Notes: generated by a model from the sequence alone, not told the origin. Shown: positions 43,440 to 53,796, numbered from the stretch's first letter. The stretch: DNA of 64,000 bases from Bacillota bacterium (GCA_023415205.1 JAEZLR010000034.1:17210-81209), one strand, 5' to 3'. Made by a program: numbers and translations.

Positions 43440-44696
43440 TCTGGCTTCGGGAACTTCACTAACGGTTGCCTTTACGGATTGTGCCTCACCATGACGGACG
43501 AAGAACATGCACAGAAAAGCCAATACGAAAGAAATGGCCGCATAGACAAATAAAGAACTATAGGTGATGACCTGGTCGCGTATCCATCCGAAAAGAACAG
43601 GACTGATGATGGCGGCGCTGAAAGAGAAGAAATAATAATAGCCGGTGTATTTACCTATGTTTTTCCAAGGGGCCAACTCCACCACCATGGGCAGGGAATT
43701 TATATTCACGCAAGCCCAGAAGCATCCCCCCAGAAGAAGGAGAATTCTTAGTAACGTAATGTTATTATTCGCCAGTAGCATGCCCAAGAAGAGAAGGGCC
43801 ACACCCATTAAACCAATCATAATAGTCTTTCGGCGTCCAATCTTTGCTCCGATAAAGCCTGCGGGAATGGAAAAGAAAAGGAAGGAAAGAGAGAACATGG
43901 AGAGGAGGAGTGAGGCATCTCCAGCTAATAGGAACTCACCCGATGCATCCTTGAGGGTATTGGTCACATAAAGTGAGAAGAAGGTTTCCACGGCATTGTA
44001 GCCACAGAACCAAAAGAGGATGGCAAAAAGAAGAAAGATAAGGCTGGCGGTCTTCTTTTCCTTTGTTGTATCCATAGCCTCTTCCTCATTGGGGACGACG
44101 TCCTCAACTCCGGCTTGTACCCGGTATTTTTCCTCATTGACAAAAAATACCATAACGGCTAATGCAAGGAGCATCACAAGGCCACTGGCCACAAAGGGAA
44201 GCGGCATACCGCCTATTTTAAACAGGATGCCTCCCAGAAAAAATGAAATAAAGCTTCCAAAGCCACCCATGAAATTGATGATTCCGTTGGCCTGGCTTCT
44301 GAGCTGGGGCTGTGTGATGTCGGGCATTAACGCCACCACGGGAGCCCTCCAGGTAGACATGACAAAATTAAAGAGAATGGCGACGCCCATGAGGGTTGCA
44401 AGGGACCAGGTAAAGGGGATGAGTGCAAAGGCCAGGGCGCAGATGGGAAGGCCCGCCATAATATAAGGCATCCGTCTTCCAAAACGCGTTTTGGTTTTAT
44501 CGGACAGAGCTCCAAAAAGGGGTTGAAAAATAACTCCGAACACATTGTCAATGATCATGACCATACCAATAAGAAAGGTGCTGGCAACATACTTCTCAAG
44601 GAGAATGGGGATGTAGGCATTGTACATGGACCAGGCAACAGAACTGGCAAAGAAACCGAAACCGATCAGGAAGGTTTGTTTGTAATTGAGCTTCAT
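43434..44696 (-). CDS. MFS carrier, sugar:cation symporter type
   Basis: 420 residues with about 12 membrane helices. The loop 2-3 motif reads GALSDKTKTRFGRRMPYI, characteristic of the GPH/SLC45-like sugar carriers; IGAKIGRRKTIMIGLMG is the repeat of it in loop 8-9. A cytoplasmic middle loop rich in Glu/Lys (VVPNEEEAMDTTKEKK) separates the two halves. Probable glycoside or disaccharide import. It lies 37 bp after the glycerophosphodiesterase gene on the same strand and before the amylopullulanase, fitting uptake of starch fragments (inference). GGAGG before the ATG. Confidence 0.85.
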   Translation of the reverse strand: MKLNYKQTFLIGFGFFASSVAWSMYNAYIPILLEKYVASTFLIGMVMIIDNVFGVIFQPLFGALSDKTKTRFGRRMPYIMAGLPICALAFALIPFTWSLATLMGVAILFNFVMSTWRAPVVALMPDITQPQLRSQANGIINFMGGFGSFISFFLGGILFKIGGMPLPFVASGLVMLLALAVMVFFVNEEKYRVQAGVEDVVPNEEEAMDTTKEKKTASLIFLLFAILFWFCGYNAVETFFSLYVTNTLKDASGEFLLAGDASLLLSMFSLSFLFFSIPAGFIGAKIGRRKTIMIGLMGVALLFLGMLLANNNITLLRILLLLGGCFWACVNINSLPMVVELAPWKNIGKYTGYYYFFSFSAAIISPVLFGWIRDQVITYSSLFVYAAISFVLAFLCMFFVRHGEAQSVKATVSEVPEARQ

Positions 44697-44733
44697 AAGT
44701 ACTTGCCTCCGATTTATTTAATTCTTTAAAATT

Positions 44734-45459
44734 TCAATAGTGTATTTGCTGACGTATTCCCACAGCACGATCAGGATAATTGGTAATGATGGCATCTACC
44801 TTCTCTTTAAACATCCATGCCATGTGCTCCGGTTGATTAACGGTCCAGGGATGAACCCGTATGCCTCTTTGCTGGCAATCCCTCACAGTTCCCGGAACAA
44901 GCAAAGTAGCGAAATAGGGGTGGATGGCGTCAGCCCCAAGGTGTTGGGCATAGACATAAGGATCAACCATGGCCTCACTGTATAAAAGTCCTATTTTGGC
45001 GGTGGGGTCCAGTTTTCTCAGAAGAAGAAGACTATAATGGTTAAAGGAGGAAAAAAGCACTCTTTCCCCAAGACCCGCCCTCTTTACAAGATCCAGGACC
45101 TTTTCCTCAATGCCCTCATAAAGGACTATGGTTGATTTTATTTCGATATTGAGGCTTAAACCTGTGTTTTGAATAAAACTCAGAACCTGGTCAAGTGTAG
45201 GTATCCGAACTTTGGAATACTGACCAAAGCCATTTGAGAAATCAAGAGAAAGCAATTCAGAAAGCGTCATGTCAATGATTCTGCCTGTTCCGTCAGAACA
45301 GCGGTCCACTGTCTCATCATGAGCAACCACTACATGACCGTCACGGGTAAGATGAACATCAAGTTCAATGCCATCAGCACCCATTTCATAAGCCAACGTA
45401 AAAGCCTCCATGGTATTTTCAGGCGCATAGGCCGATGCACCTCTGTGGCCCCAAATCAA
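44734..45459 (-). CDS. Cytoplasmic glycerophosphodiester phosphodiesterase
   Basis: 241 residues, GDPD family, hydrolysing glycerophosphodiesters to glycerol-3-phosphate and an alcohol. WGHRGASAYAPENTMEAF carries the HR pair, GADGIELDVHLTRDGHVVVAHDETVDR holds the Glu-Asp metal ligands and His (GIELDVHLTRDG, VAHDETVDRC), and LNIEIKS is the later metal/substrate motif. No signal peptide, so it is UgpQ-like and cytoplasmic. The start is uncertain: a TTG at 45459 without a good ribosome site fits the family N-terminus best. Probably co-transcribed with the MFS gene. Confidence 0.88.
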   Translation of the reverse strand: MIWGHRGASAYAPENTMEAFTLAYEMGADGIELDVHLTRDGHVVVAHDETVDRCSDGTGRIIDMTLSELLSLDFSNGFGQYSKVRIPTLDQVLSFIQNTGLSLNIEIKSTIVLYEGIEEKVLDLVKRAGLGERVLFSSFNHYSLLLLRKLDPTAKIGLLYSEAMVDPYVYAQHLGADAIHPYFATLLVPGTVRDCQQRGIRVHPWTVNQPEHMAWMFKEKVDAIITNYPDRAVGIRQQIHY

Positions 45460-45850
45460 GGTTCTTATTATATCCCATCCCTCCGAAGATAATTTAATAG
45501 CCCTTTAAAAAAGCATGGTAAAGAGCTATAGAATACTCTTATCACCATGTTATCATTTCGTTTTACGGACTTCAATGTGCTAGGGTAAATTGTTTCCTCC
45601 TCCCCTAGAGATGACAGAAAGTTATGCAATAATTTTGCACAAAAAGTAAAAACCTTGCCGGAGTAAACAAAATCCAATAAATCACAGCTTAGCTGTATGA
45701 ATATATAAATAGTAAAATAATGGTAATAAAGTTGTGATAATAGACGAAAATATTCCGCAAAAATTTATATATTTTATTGCAACCTTTACAAGCAGGTGAT
45801 AAAATTGGAGGGAATGGAGTATTTTTTTATAGATTATTCTCGCCTATTTA

Positions 45851-45864
45851 TGCAAACGATTGCA
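45851..45864 (+). promoter_or_regulatory. cre-like operator, copy 1
   Basis: TGCAAACGATTGCA fits the catabolite-response consensus TGNAANCGNNNNCA and is also close to MalR-type LacI-family sites. Arms TGCAA/TTGCA are perfect. It lies about 200 bp before the amylopullulanase start. Confidence 0.7.
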
Positions 45865-45942
45865 CTATCCTATGGTTGATTTCTGCTCAGAATGTGTATT
45901 TTTCAGGAAATAATTTAATGTATGGCCATCTATTCTGCTTAG

Positions 45943-45956
45943 TGCAAACGATTGCA
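45943..45956 (+). promoter_or_regulatory. cre-like operator, copy 2
   Basis: Identical 14-bp TGCAAACGATTGCA, 92 bp downstream of copy 1 and 106 bp before the start of the amylopullulanase. Two identical sites spaced this way could allow DNA looping by a LacI/CcpA-type tetramer or cooperative binding. Confidence 0.7.
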
Positions 45957-46061
45957 ATTAATAAAAAGCTTGATATTTAACGTTTTTAGCCGAAAGGAGG
46001 TCAATTTTGTTCATTAATAGCATGTTGATCATTAGATTAAATTGAAGGAGGAATCGTTCTT

Positions 46062-49000
46062 ATGCGCACACCCTGTCGTAAAATAATGGCATGGATTTTA
46101 ATGTTGGCTATGGTTATCGGATTGTTTAATACAACATTTCCAATCTCCATAGCTTCCGCAGCGGAAGCAGCCCTTCCACAGGTAGTCACCGCGGCATTGG
46201 CGGGAAGCTTTCAGTCTGAATTGGGAGCGCCCGGGGATTGGATGCCCGATAGTGCAATAACAGAGATGACCTATTATGATAATGGGATCATGGAGTTTAT
46301 CGCAGAGCTTCCTGAAGGTGATTATAACTATAAAGTAGCTCTAAATGATTCCTGGACTGAGGCCTATCCCTCCAGTGATATTGCCCTAAGTATCCCAGCG
46401 GGTGGGACTCATGTTATTTTCCAATATGACACAGCCACTCATGAGGTTTTTGACTCGGTTAATAATCCGGGGAGATTTGTTTCAGTGGCCGTAGTGGGGG
46501 ATATACAGGTTACCTCGGGGGATGCCATTGGATGGACACCGGATAACCCGGCTACAGAAATGGTTTACATAGGGGGAGGCCTTTATCGTTACTCGACTGA
46601 GGTCCAAGCCGGCAGCCATGAGTATAAGGTTGCTCTCAACGATACCTGGGATAAATCCTATCCCAATGATAACATACCCCTTGAGGTTGAATCAGACGGT
46701 ACAGTAACCTTCTATTACAACCACAACACCCATTCGGTAAAGGATAGCGTGAATGATGCCCTGGACTATGTAGTGCTGGCCGGTAGCTTTCAGTCTAAGC
46801 TGGGTGGAAGCGATTGGGCCCCTTCCAACACCGTTACTAGAATGCACGATGTGGATGAAGACGGTATCTACATGTTCCAAACCTTCTTACCCCAAGGCGC
46901 CTATGAGTATAAGGTGACCTTTAATGGCGGTTGGGACGGCGCTATTCCCGGAAGCAATATCAGCCTGACAGTGCCTGTGGGTGGAACCACGGTTCTTTTT
47001 CTTTATGACAGCGTGAACAAAATCGTCAAGGATTCAGTGAACGATATACCTACCGCTGTACAGAGGGTTATCCTCTTTAAGTATGTCCGGGAGGATAAAG
47101 ATTATGACGGCTGGAATCTCTGGGTCTGGGGGACAGGTAAGAAAGACGACCAGATCGATTTTACAGAGTTCCGTGATGACGCGGCTTATGCCAAGATTCT
47201 GGTTTCTGCCACAAACACAAGGGTTGGCTTTAAAATAAGAAAGGGAACCGGTTGGGATACCATTGACCAGGATTATGATCGGTATATTGACACCACGGGT
47301 CAAGTGGTCACCAAGGTTACGGCCACTTCCGGTGTTGGTGATCTAACCGTTGTCCCCACGTCACATGCACCCATTAACCAGAATGGTGATATTACCTTCT
47401 TCTACAGGGATGAGGACCTTTATCAGAAAAACTTAATGCATACCCTGGCTGAAGGTGATAATGGCGTTGTTCTTAAATTTGATGGTTCTGAATATCCCAT
47501 GGTTTATCAGCCATTGGAAGAGCGTTTTATTCTAACCCTCGAAGATGTTGCTCAAGGGATTTATGAGTATACCTACATTATTACAAAGGACACAGAGGTA
47601 ACTGAAATACCCGATCCCATGAATACTGTGGATGGGGTTTCTAAAATCGTTTATATCAAACCTGTGGCGGACATACAATCTGAGGTTTTACCAAGCAGCA
47701 TCGACTATAACCAGAATGCTGTCCTCAGTGTTGATGTGACCTTGAGCCAAGGTACTGTCAAAGAGATGTATGCTGATCTGACTGCCTTGGGGGGAAATCC
47801 CAGATTGCCCATTGATACCGCACTGAATGCGGCAACCCTGTCGGTCAGGGATAATGTCACAGCAGGAGTTAAAACCATTCCTATTACCATCATTGATGAA
47901 TACGGTAATGAACATGGTGCTGAGGCCACCCTGGAAGTTAAGACACGGGTTTCCACCGGCGAGCTTGATTTTGACTGGGATGAGGCCAGAATCTACTTTA
48001 TGCTTACCGACCGTTTCAATAATGGAGATTCCTCCAACGATGACCCCAATGGTGAAGCTTATACTCCCGAGGATCCCGGTGACTATGCGGGAGGCGACTT
48101 CCAAGGGATTATTGAGAAGCTGGACTATCTTGATAGCCTGGGGGTTAACACCCTATGGATCACACCCATCGTGGATAACATCAACTATGATGTTGAAAGC
48201 GGTGGTGCGGGTTCCTTCTATGGCTATCATGGCTATTGGGCCAAGAATTTTGAAGCCATTGACGAGCATCTGGGAGATGTGGAGACCTTCAAGGCCTTGA
48301 TTGATGCCGCCCATGACAGAGGCATCAAAATTATGGTGGATGTAGTCCTTAATCATACAGGCTACGGTCTTAAGGCGACAGATACGGGAGACGGTATATC
48401 TAATTTCCCCACCGATAGCGATCGTGCCCTCTTTGAAGGCATGCTGCGTACCGTCAATGAATCGGGAGACGTAAGAAGCGAGCTATCGGGGCTTCCCGAC
48501 TTTTTAACTGAAGATCCCGAAGTGAGGGAGCAGATTGTGGAATGGCAGTCTGCATGGCTTGAACGAGCCAGAACCGACAGAGGGGATACCATTGACTATT
48601 TCAGAGTGGACACCGTCAAGCATGTGGAAGATACCACCTGGAGAGCCTTTAAAAATGCCCTGACCGCCATCGAGCCCGAGCATAAAATGATCGGTGAATG
48701 GTACGGCGCAGGTGCTAATAGCACCGGCGGTCAGCTCCAGACCGGTCAAATGGACTCACTTCTTGATTTTGATTTTAAGAATATCGCCAAAAACTTTGTG
48801 GATGGGAATATTAACACCGCAGAAGCAGCTCTTGCGGCCCGCAACAGTAAGATGGACAACACCGCTACCCTGGGCCAGTTCTTGAGCAGCCATGATGAAC
48901 CGGGCTTCCTGATCGATAAGGTTGGGGGGGATGAGGGCAAGATGAAGGTCGCTGCCGCTCTCCAGATAACAGCCAAGGGTCAGCCGGTTATATATTACGG

Positions 49001-52000
49001 CGAAGAATGGGGCCTTTCTGGTATCAATAATTGGCCGGCCTATGATAACCGCTATGAAATGCCCTGGGCAGCGTTTGAAGCTGAGGAACCCACCGTAAAG
49101 GACTTCTTTACGCATTATCAAAAGCTGTTAACCATCAGAGAAGACTTCTCAAAGGTATTCTCTAAGGGCACCCATTCAAAGGTGGCCGGCGGAGATTCAG
49201 AAGGATATCTGGTCATACGGAGAGCATACGAAGGAAACCAGATTTATGTGGCCCTTAACACCACAACCGATGAAAAAACAGTAACCTTCAATGTTTCTGT
49301 CCCTGATGGCACTGTTTACACCGATGAGTATAGTGGGCAGGAATATACCGTAGCCGAAGGTAAGGTTACTTTTACTCTTCCTGGTAGAAATGATGGCGGT
49401 ACAGCTATTCTCACTACCGATGTCGTTGTGGAGGGCCCCGGAGCTGTGCCGGCGGGCCACATCCGCATTCACTACAAGAGAACATCGGCAGATTATTCAG
49501 GATATGGTCTGTGGTTATGGAATGATGTAGCCTCCCCGTCAAGCAATTGGCCCACAGGGGCAACTCCATTTACCTCTGAACAGATGGATAGCTATGGAGC
49601 CTATCTGGACATTCCTCTTAATGCTAATCCCAAAAATATCGGATTCCTGGTTGTTAACCAGAATGGTGACAAGGATGCTGGGGATAAGACCTTCTCCATT
49701 CTGTCATCAGAAATGAATGAAATATGGATCAAGCAGGGCTCTGATACGGTTTATAAATATGAGCCGGTGGATCTACCGGAAAACACCCTGAGAATCCATT
49801 ATGTCAGAAATGATGCGGAGTATACCCCCTTTGGCATATGGTCATGGGCGGATGTAGCCACCCCCTCAGGCGGAGACTGGCCCACAGGCGCCACCCCCTT
49901 TACGTCGGGTGGAACGGATCGCTATGGGGCCTATCTGGATATTCCCCTTACCGAATCTGCTAAAAAGATCGGTTTCCTTATCGTCAACCGCGATGACGGG
50001 AATAAGGACGGCGGAGATAAGGGCTTTAACCTTCTGGACAAATACAATCATATATGGGTGAAAGAAGGGGATGACACCGTTTATATTTCGCCCTATTATG
50101 AAGTCGCTACCGGTCTTGTGAGCGCGGAGGTTGTATCTGATAGTAGGATTCTCCTTGGCTTTACCATGACCGACGGCCTTGAGGCCGAGGCACTTAAAGA
50201 GGCGCTCGTCATCACTGATGTTGACGGGGATCCCGTACTGGTTAATAGTGTAGCCATTACAGGGAGTACCAACGTTGAGGTAAATGCCCAGGTTCCTCTC
50301 GACAAGCTGCCCCTATCGGTAACCTTCTCTGGAAGAACCATCACAGCCAATACTGGGTGGAGATTCTTAGACCAAGCCTATTATTATGAAGGGGATGACT
50401 TGGGGGCCACCTATCATCAGGGCAAAGCCACATTGAAGCTGTGGGCGCCAAAGGCTTCTCAGGTGACCGTTCAATTCTATGATAAGAATGATTCCACTCT
50501 TCTTATGGGAAGTTTGGAGCTCGTCAAGGGTGAAAAAGGCGTTTGGGCAGTTGAAGTTGAGCCTAGCGATTTTGAGGGAGTTTCGGACCTCAAGGGATAC
50601 TTCTACCAATATGAGGTAACCCATGATGGCACCACTAAAAAAGTGTTGGATCCCTACGCTAAATCCATGGCCATATTCAGGGTGGATTCAGAAGGGAATG
50701 CAGGCCCTGATGGCGATACTGTGGGCAAGGCGGCCATTATTGACCTGAGCACCACCGATCCCTCACAGTTTGCCCATGCCACTATTCCGGGCTATCAAAA
50801 ACGTGAAGATGCTGTCATCTGGGAAGTCCATATCCGGGACTTTACTTCGGACACCTCCATCGAGGGTGACCTTAATGCCCGCTGGGGTTCCTATAAGGCC
50901 TTTATTGACAAGCTGGACTATATTAAATCTTTGGGAGTGACCCATATTCAGCTTCTCCCCGTCATGGCCTGGTACTATGGCGATGAAGCCGTGATGGATG
51001 AAAGAGAAAACCATTACTCAGCCCAGGGGAATAACTATAACTGGGGCTATGATCCCCACAGCTACTTCTCTCCCGACGGGGCCTATTCGGAAAATGCAGA
51101 AGATCCTGAATTGAGAGTGAAGGAGCTCAAGGAGCTGATTGATGCCATTCACGATGCAGGAATGGGTGTTGTTCTCGACGTTGTGTACACCCATATGGCC
51201 AAGGCCGATTTCCTCAATGATATCGTGCCTGACTATTACGCCTTTAAGGATGCCAACGGAAACTTCCTTGGCGGATTTGGCAACAATCTGGCAACCAATA
51301 GAAAAATGGCTGAGAAGCTCATGGTGGATTCTGTCAAGTATTGGTTTGATGAGTACAAGATTGACGGTATGAGATTTGACATGATGGGTGATGCCACCTA
51401 CGAGGCCATCCAGAATGCCTATAATGCGGCTGCTGCCATTAATCCCAACGCCCTGTTCCTGGGTGAAGGCTGGAGAACCTTTGCAGGTCACCTTTCCGAC
51501 CCCAGCCTTGCAGGAAAAGGCGCTGATCAGGATTGGATGGATAAGACCAATGATGTAGGCGTATTCTCCGATGAAATCAGAAATGAGCTCAAATCCGGCT
51601 TTGGTTCTGAAGGTGAGCCACGCTTCATCACCGGTGGTGCTAGAAGCATCCAGACGATTTTCAACAATATCAAGGGCCAGCCTGGCAATGTCACTGAGGA
51701 TGATCCCGGAGACATCGTCCAGTATATTGCAGCCCATGATAACCTGCCCCTTTATGATGTCATCGCTCAATCCATCAAAAAGGATCCCTCAATACCGGCC
51801 AATGATAGGGAAATCCATCAAAGAATCCGCTTGGGTAATTCATTGGTACTGACCTCACAAGGAACAGCCTTCCTTCATGCAGGTCAGGAATACGGGCGTA
51901 CCAAGCAGTGGCTGGGTGAAGGCGTACCTGAACAGAAGTATCATACCCTTCAGGATGTCAACGGAAATCCTTTTGGCTACTTCATCCATGACTCCTATGA

Positions 52001-53684
52001 CTCTTCAGATGCCATTAACAAGTTTGACTGGACAAAAGCTACCAATGAGACCCTCTACCCTGTCAATACCCTGACTCAAAAATATACCCAAGGTCTCATA
52101 GCTCTCAGGAAATCCACCAATGCCTTCAGGCTTGGAAGCCAGGCAGTGGTCAACAACAATGTCACCCTGATAAGCGCACCTGAAATTAACCCGAATGATC
52201 TTGTGATTGCTTATAAGAATGTTTCTACCGATGGTACGGGTAATTATTATGTCTTTGTCAACGCCGACAGCCGTGCAAGGACACTGACCCTCCGGGAAGA
52301 CCTTACCCAGGGGCAGGTACTGGTTGACAGTGATGAGGCCGGTATTGTACCCGTCGCTGAAAAAACAGGCTTCAGCCTGACGACGAGTACCATTACGCTG
52401 GATCCTCTCACAACGGTGATTATCAAGGTGATGCCATCGGCCACCTCACCCTCAAACAGTGGAGGAGCTGCAGGAACTGTCAAAACTGAGACCAACCAGT
52501 CCGGAAATACAACAGTTGTGTCAAAGGTTGTGACCGCGACGGCAGATAGCAACGGAAAGGCTTCTGCCTCGGTTTCACAAGCTGAGATCAGCGATGCCCT
52601 AGCCAAAGCACAACAGGCTGCCGGTGACAGTGGAAAGACACTGGTGGAGGTTCGCGTGGAGACTTCGGCCAATGCCCGGACAGTGGAGGCCAGCCTTCCC
52701 AGAGCCGCCGTTGAGCTTTTGAATGAAGGGAATGCGGATGGCCTGAGGGTCAATACGCCCATTGCCACCATTACCTTTGGAAGCGATGCCCTTTCAACCA
52801 TTGCCGGCCAGGCTCAGGGGGATGTAACCATCAGTGCCTCTAAAGTAGAGAACTCCAGCCTCACCCCGGAAACCAGGGCTATGGTGGGAGATCGGCCGGT
52901 CTTTGATTTCACTGTTAAAAGCGGAAATCAGACCATATCTCACTTTAATGGCAATGTTCAGGTCTCGGTACCCTATACTCCCCAAGCCAATGAGAACCTT
53001 GATGCCATTGTGATTTACTTCATTAATGATCAGGGTCAGCTAGAAACCATACCCAACTGTAAATATGATCCTGTGACTGGAACCGTTACCTTTACAACCC
53101 AGCATTTCTCCAAGTATGCTGTGGGGTACAACAAGGTAACCTTTACCGATGTCTTATCCAATGCATGGTATAGCCGCGCCGTTGAATTTATCGCAGCCAG
53201 AGGCATTACCACAGGTACTGGGAACGGTCGCTTCAGCCCCGACGCTGAGCTGACCAGAGGACAGTTCCTGGTCATGGTGATGAGAGCTTATGGTCTTTCG
53301 CCTGATGAAAAGGGTGGGGATAATTTTGCGGATGCAGGAAACACGTACTATACCGGTTATCTGGCTGCAGCTAAGAGAATGGGTATAACAAAGGGCGTGG
53401 GTAACAACCTGTTCGCGCCGGAGAAAGTCATATCCAGGCAGGAAATGTTCACGTTACTGTACAATACCCTGAAGCTTTTAGATTTACTTCCTGAGTCAGC
53501 CCAGCAAAAACCGCTGGCCACCTTCAGCGATCTGAAAGATATTGATATCTGGGCTAAGGAAGCTATGGAAGCACTGGTGGGTGCAGGCGTGGTAAAGGGC
53601 AACGGACAGCTGCTCGCTCCCAGAGCCTTTGCCAACAGAGCACAAATGGCACAGGTTTTATACGAACTTCTTACCCGTGAATAA
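46062..53684 (+). CDS. Giant SLH-anchored bifunctional amylase-pullulanase
   Basis: 2540 residues, exported. A signal peptide spans about 1-33. Three X25-like modules follow (about 45, 142, 239; each LAGSFQS/VALND and ending KDSVND). Then come a CBM41 (about 333), a first GH13 domain (about 640-1120) with DVVLNH (758), FRVDTVKH (845, nucleophile Asp), GEWYG (877, acid Glu) and SSHDEP (941), and two more CBM41 modules (about 1133 and 1243; RIHYVRNDAEYTPFGIW). A CBM48-like domain (about 1447) precedes a second GH13 domain of the type I pullulanase kind: YNWGYDPH (1658), DVVYTH (1705), MRFDMMGD (1769), GEGW (1801), AAHDN (1889). A Thr/Ser-rich linker and a beta domain lead to three SLH repeats (about 2360, 2422, 2487) that tether it to the cell wall. 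It should cleave alpha-1,4 and alpha-1,6 bonds in starch and pullulan. GAAGGAGG before the ATG. Confidence 0.93.
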   Translation: MRTPCRKIMAWILMLAMVIGLFNTTFPISIASAAEAALPQVVTAALAGSFQSELGAPGDWMPDSAITEMTYYDNGIMEFIAELPEGDYNYKVALNDSWTEAYPSSDIALSIPAGGTHVIFQYDTATHEVFDSVNNPGRFVSVAVVGDIQVTSGDAIGWTPDNPATEMVYIGGGLYRYSTEVQAGSHEYKVALNDTWDKSYPNDNIPLEVESDGTVTFYYNHNTHSVKDSVNDALDYVVLAGSFQSKLGGSDWAPSNTVTRMHDVDEDGIYMFQTFLPQGAYEYKVTFNGGWDGAIPGSNISLTVPVGGTTVLFLYDSVNKIVKDSVNDIPTAVQRVILFKYVREDKDYDGWNLWVWGTGKKDDQIDFTEFRDDAAYAKILVSATNTRVGFKIRKGTGWDTIDQDYDRYIDTTGQVVTKVTATSGVGDLTVVPTSHAPINQNGDITFFYRDEDLYQKNLMHTLAEGDNGVVLKFDGSEYPMVYQPLEERFILTLEDVAQGIYEYTYIITKDTEVTEIPDPMNTVDGVSKIVYIKPVADIQSEVLPSSIDYNQNAVLSVDVTLSQGTVKEMYADLTALGGNPRLPIDTALNAATLSVRDNVTAGVKTIPITIIDEYGNEHGAEATLEVKTRVSTGELDFDWDEARIYFMLTDRFNNGDSSNDDPNGEAYTPEDPGDYAGGDFQGIIEKLDYLDSLGVNTLWITPIVDNINYDVESGGAGSFYGYHGYWAKNFEAIDEHLGDVETFKALIDAAHDRGIKIMVDVVLNHTGYGLKATDTGDGISNFPTDSDRALFEGMLRTVNESGDVRSELSGLPDFLTEDPEVREQIVEWQSAWLERARTDRGDTIDYFRVDTVKHVEDTTWRAFKNALTAIEPEHKMIGEWYGAGANSTGGQLQTGQMDSLLDFDFKNIAKNFVDGNINTAEAALAARNSKMDNTATLGQFLSSHDEPGFLIDKVGGDEGKMKVAAALQITAKGQPVIYYGEEWGLSGINNWPAYDNRYEMPWAAFEAEEPTVKDFFTHYQKLLTIREDFSKVFSKGTHSKVAGGDSEGYLVIRRAYEGNQIYVALNTTTDEKTVTFNVSVPDGTVYTDEYSGQEYTVAEGKVTFTLPGRNDGGTAILTTDVVVEGPGAVPAGHIRIHYKRTSADYSGYGLWLWNDVASPSSNWPTGATPFTSEQMDSYGAYLDIPLNANPKNIGFLVVNQNGDKDAGDKTFSILSSEMNEIWIKQGSDTVYKYEPVDLPENTLRIHYVRNDAEYTPFGIWSWADVATPSGGDWPTGATPFTSGGTDRYGAYLDIPLTESAKKIGFLIVNRDDGNKDGGDKGFNLLDKYNHIWVKEGDDTVYISPYYEVATGLVSAEVVSDSRILLGFTMTDGLEAEALKEALVITDVDGDPVLVNSVAITGSTNVEVNAQVPLDKLPLSVTFSGRTITANTGWRFLDQAYYYEGDDLGATYHQGKATLKLWAPKASQVTVQFYDKNDSTLLMGSLELVKGEKGVWAVEVEPSDFEGVSDLKGYFYQYEVTHDGTTKKVLDPYAKSMAIFRVDSEGNAGPDGDTVGKAAIIDLSTTDPSQFAHATIPGYQKREDAVIWEVHIRDFTSDTSIEGDLNARWGSYKAFIDKLDYIKSLGVTHIQLLPVMAWYYGDEAVMDERENHYSAQGNNYNWGYDPHSYFSPDGAYSENAEDPELRVKELKELIDAIHDAGMGVVLDVVYTHMAKADFLNDIVPDYYAFKDANGNFLGGFGNNLATNRKMAEKLMVDSVKYWFDEYKIDGMRFDMMGDATYEAIQNAYNAAAAINPNALFLGEGWRTFAGHLSDPSLAGKGADQDWMDKTNDVGVFSDEIRNELKSGFGSEGEPRFITGGARSIQTIFNNIKGQPGNVTEDDPGDIVQYIAAHDNLPLYDVIAQSIKKDPSIPANDREIHQRIRLGNSLVLTSQGTAFLHAGQEYGRTKQWLGEGVPEQKYHTLQDVNGNPFGYFIHDSYDSSDAINKFDWTKATNETLYPVNTLTQKYTQGLIALRKSTNAFRLGSQAVVNNNVTLISAPEINPNDLVIAYKNVSTDGTGNYYVFVNADSRARTLTLREDLTQGQVLVDSDEAGIVPVAEKTGFSLTTSTITLDPLTTVIIKVMPSATSPSNSGGAAGTVKTETNQSGNTTVVSKVVTATADSNGKASASVSQAEISDALAKAQQAAGDSGKTLVEVRVETSANARTVEASLPRAAVELLNEGNADGLRVNTPIATITFGSDALSTIAGQAQGDVTISASKVENSSLTPETRAMVGDRPVFDFTVKSGNQTISHFNGNVQVSVPYTPQANENLDAIVIYFINDQGQLETIPNCKYDPVTGTVTFTTQHFSKYAVGYNKVTFTDVLSNAWYSRAVEFIAARGITTGTGNGRFSPDAELTRGQFLVMVMRAYGLSPDEKGGDNFADAGNTYYTGYLAAAKRMGITKGVGNNLFAPEKVISRQEMFTLLYNTLKLLDLLPESAQQKPLATFSDLKDIDIWAKEAMEALVGAGVVKGNGQLLAPRAFANRAQMAQVLYELLTRE

Positions 53685-53711
53685 ATGAGTATACGGCTCA
53701 TTTGCTAGCAG

Positions 53712-53744
53712 ACCAGCCAGGCATACCCTGGCTGGTTTTTCTTT
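53712..53744 (+). terminator. Intrinsic terminator after the amylopullulanase
   Basis: ACCAGCCAGG/CCTGGCTGGT, perfect 10-bp stem with a 5-nt loop, then TTTTTC. Confidence 0.9.
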
Positions 53745-53767
53745 GAAAAGCAGCTTCAAAAACATCA

Positions 53768-53796
53768 TTGATAATTGATGACGTTTTCTGTATAAT
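53768..53796 (+). promoter_or_regulatory. Promoter of the carboxynorspermidine operon
   Basis: TTGATA (53768-53773), 17 bp, TATAAT (53791-53796), 43 bp before the ATG. Its position shows that the in-frame TTG at 53768 is not a start codon. Confidence 0.75.

Larger units (their letters stand above)
45460..46061. other. AT-rich 602-bp divergent intergenic region with regulatory sites
   Basis: No gene is supported here; the small frames are unlike proteins. The region is clearly richer in A+T than its surroundings. It contains two cre-like operators (45851 and 45943) and a ribosome site GAAGGAGGAATC before the amylopullulanase. A further AAAGGAGGTC at 45994-46003 is not followed by a frame longer than a few codons. 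A core promoter could not be fixed with confidence. Confidence 0.6.

Noticed and set aside
45777..45980. 67-codon frame in the AT-rich region before the amylopullulanase
   Set aside because: Amino acid content is not protein-like, it contains a cre-like operator and has no domain similarity I can see.
51018..51770. 250-codon open frame on the minus strand inside the amylopullulanase
   Set aside because: Antisense to the pullulanase catalytic domain, whose motifs are continuous on the plus strand. No initiation signals.
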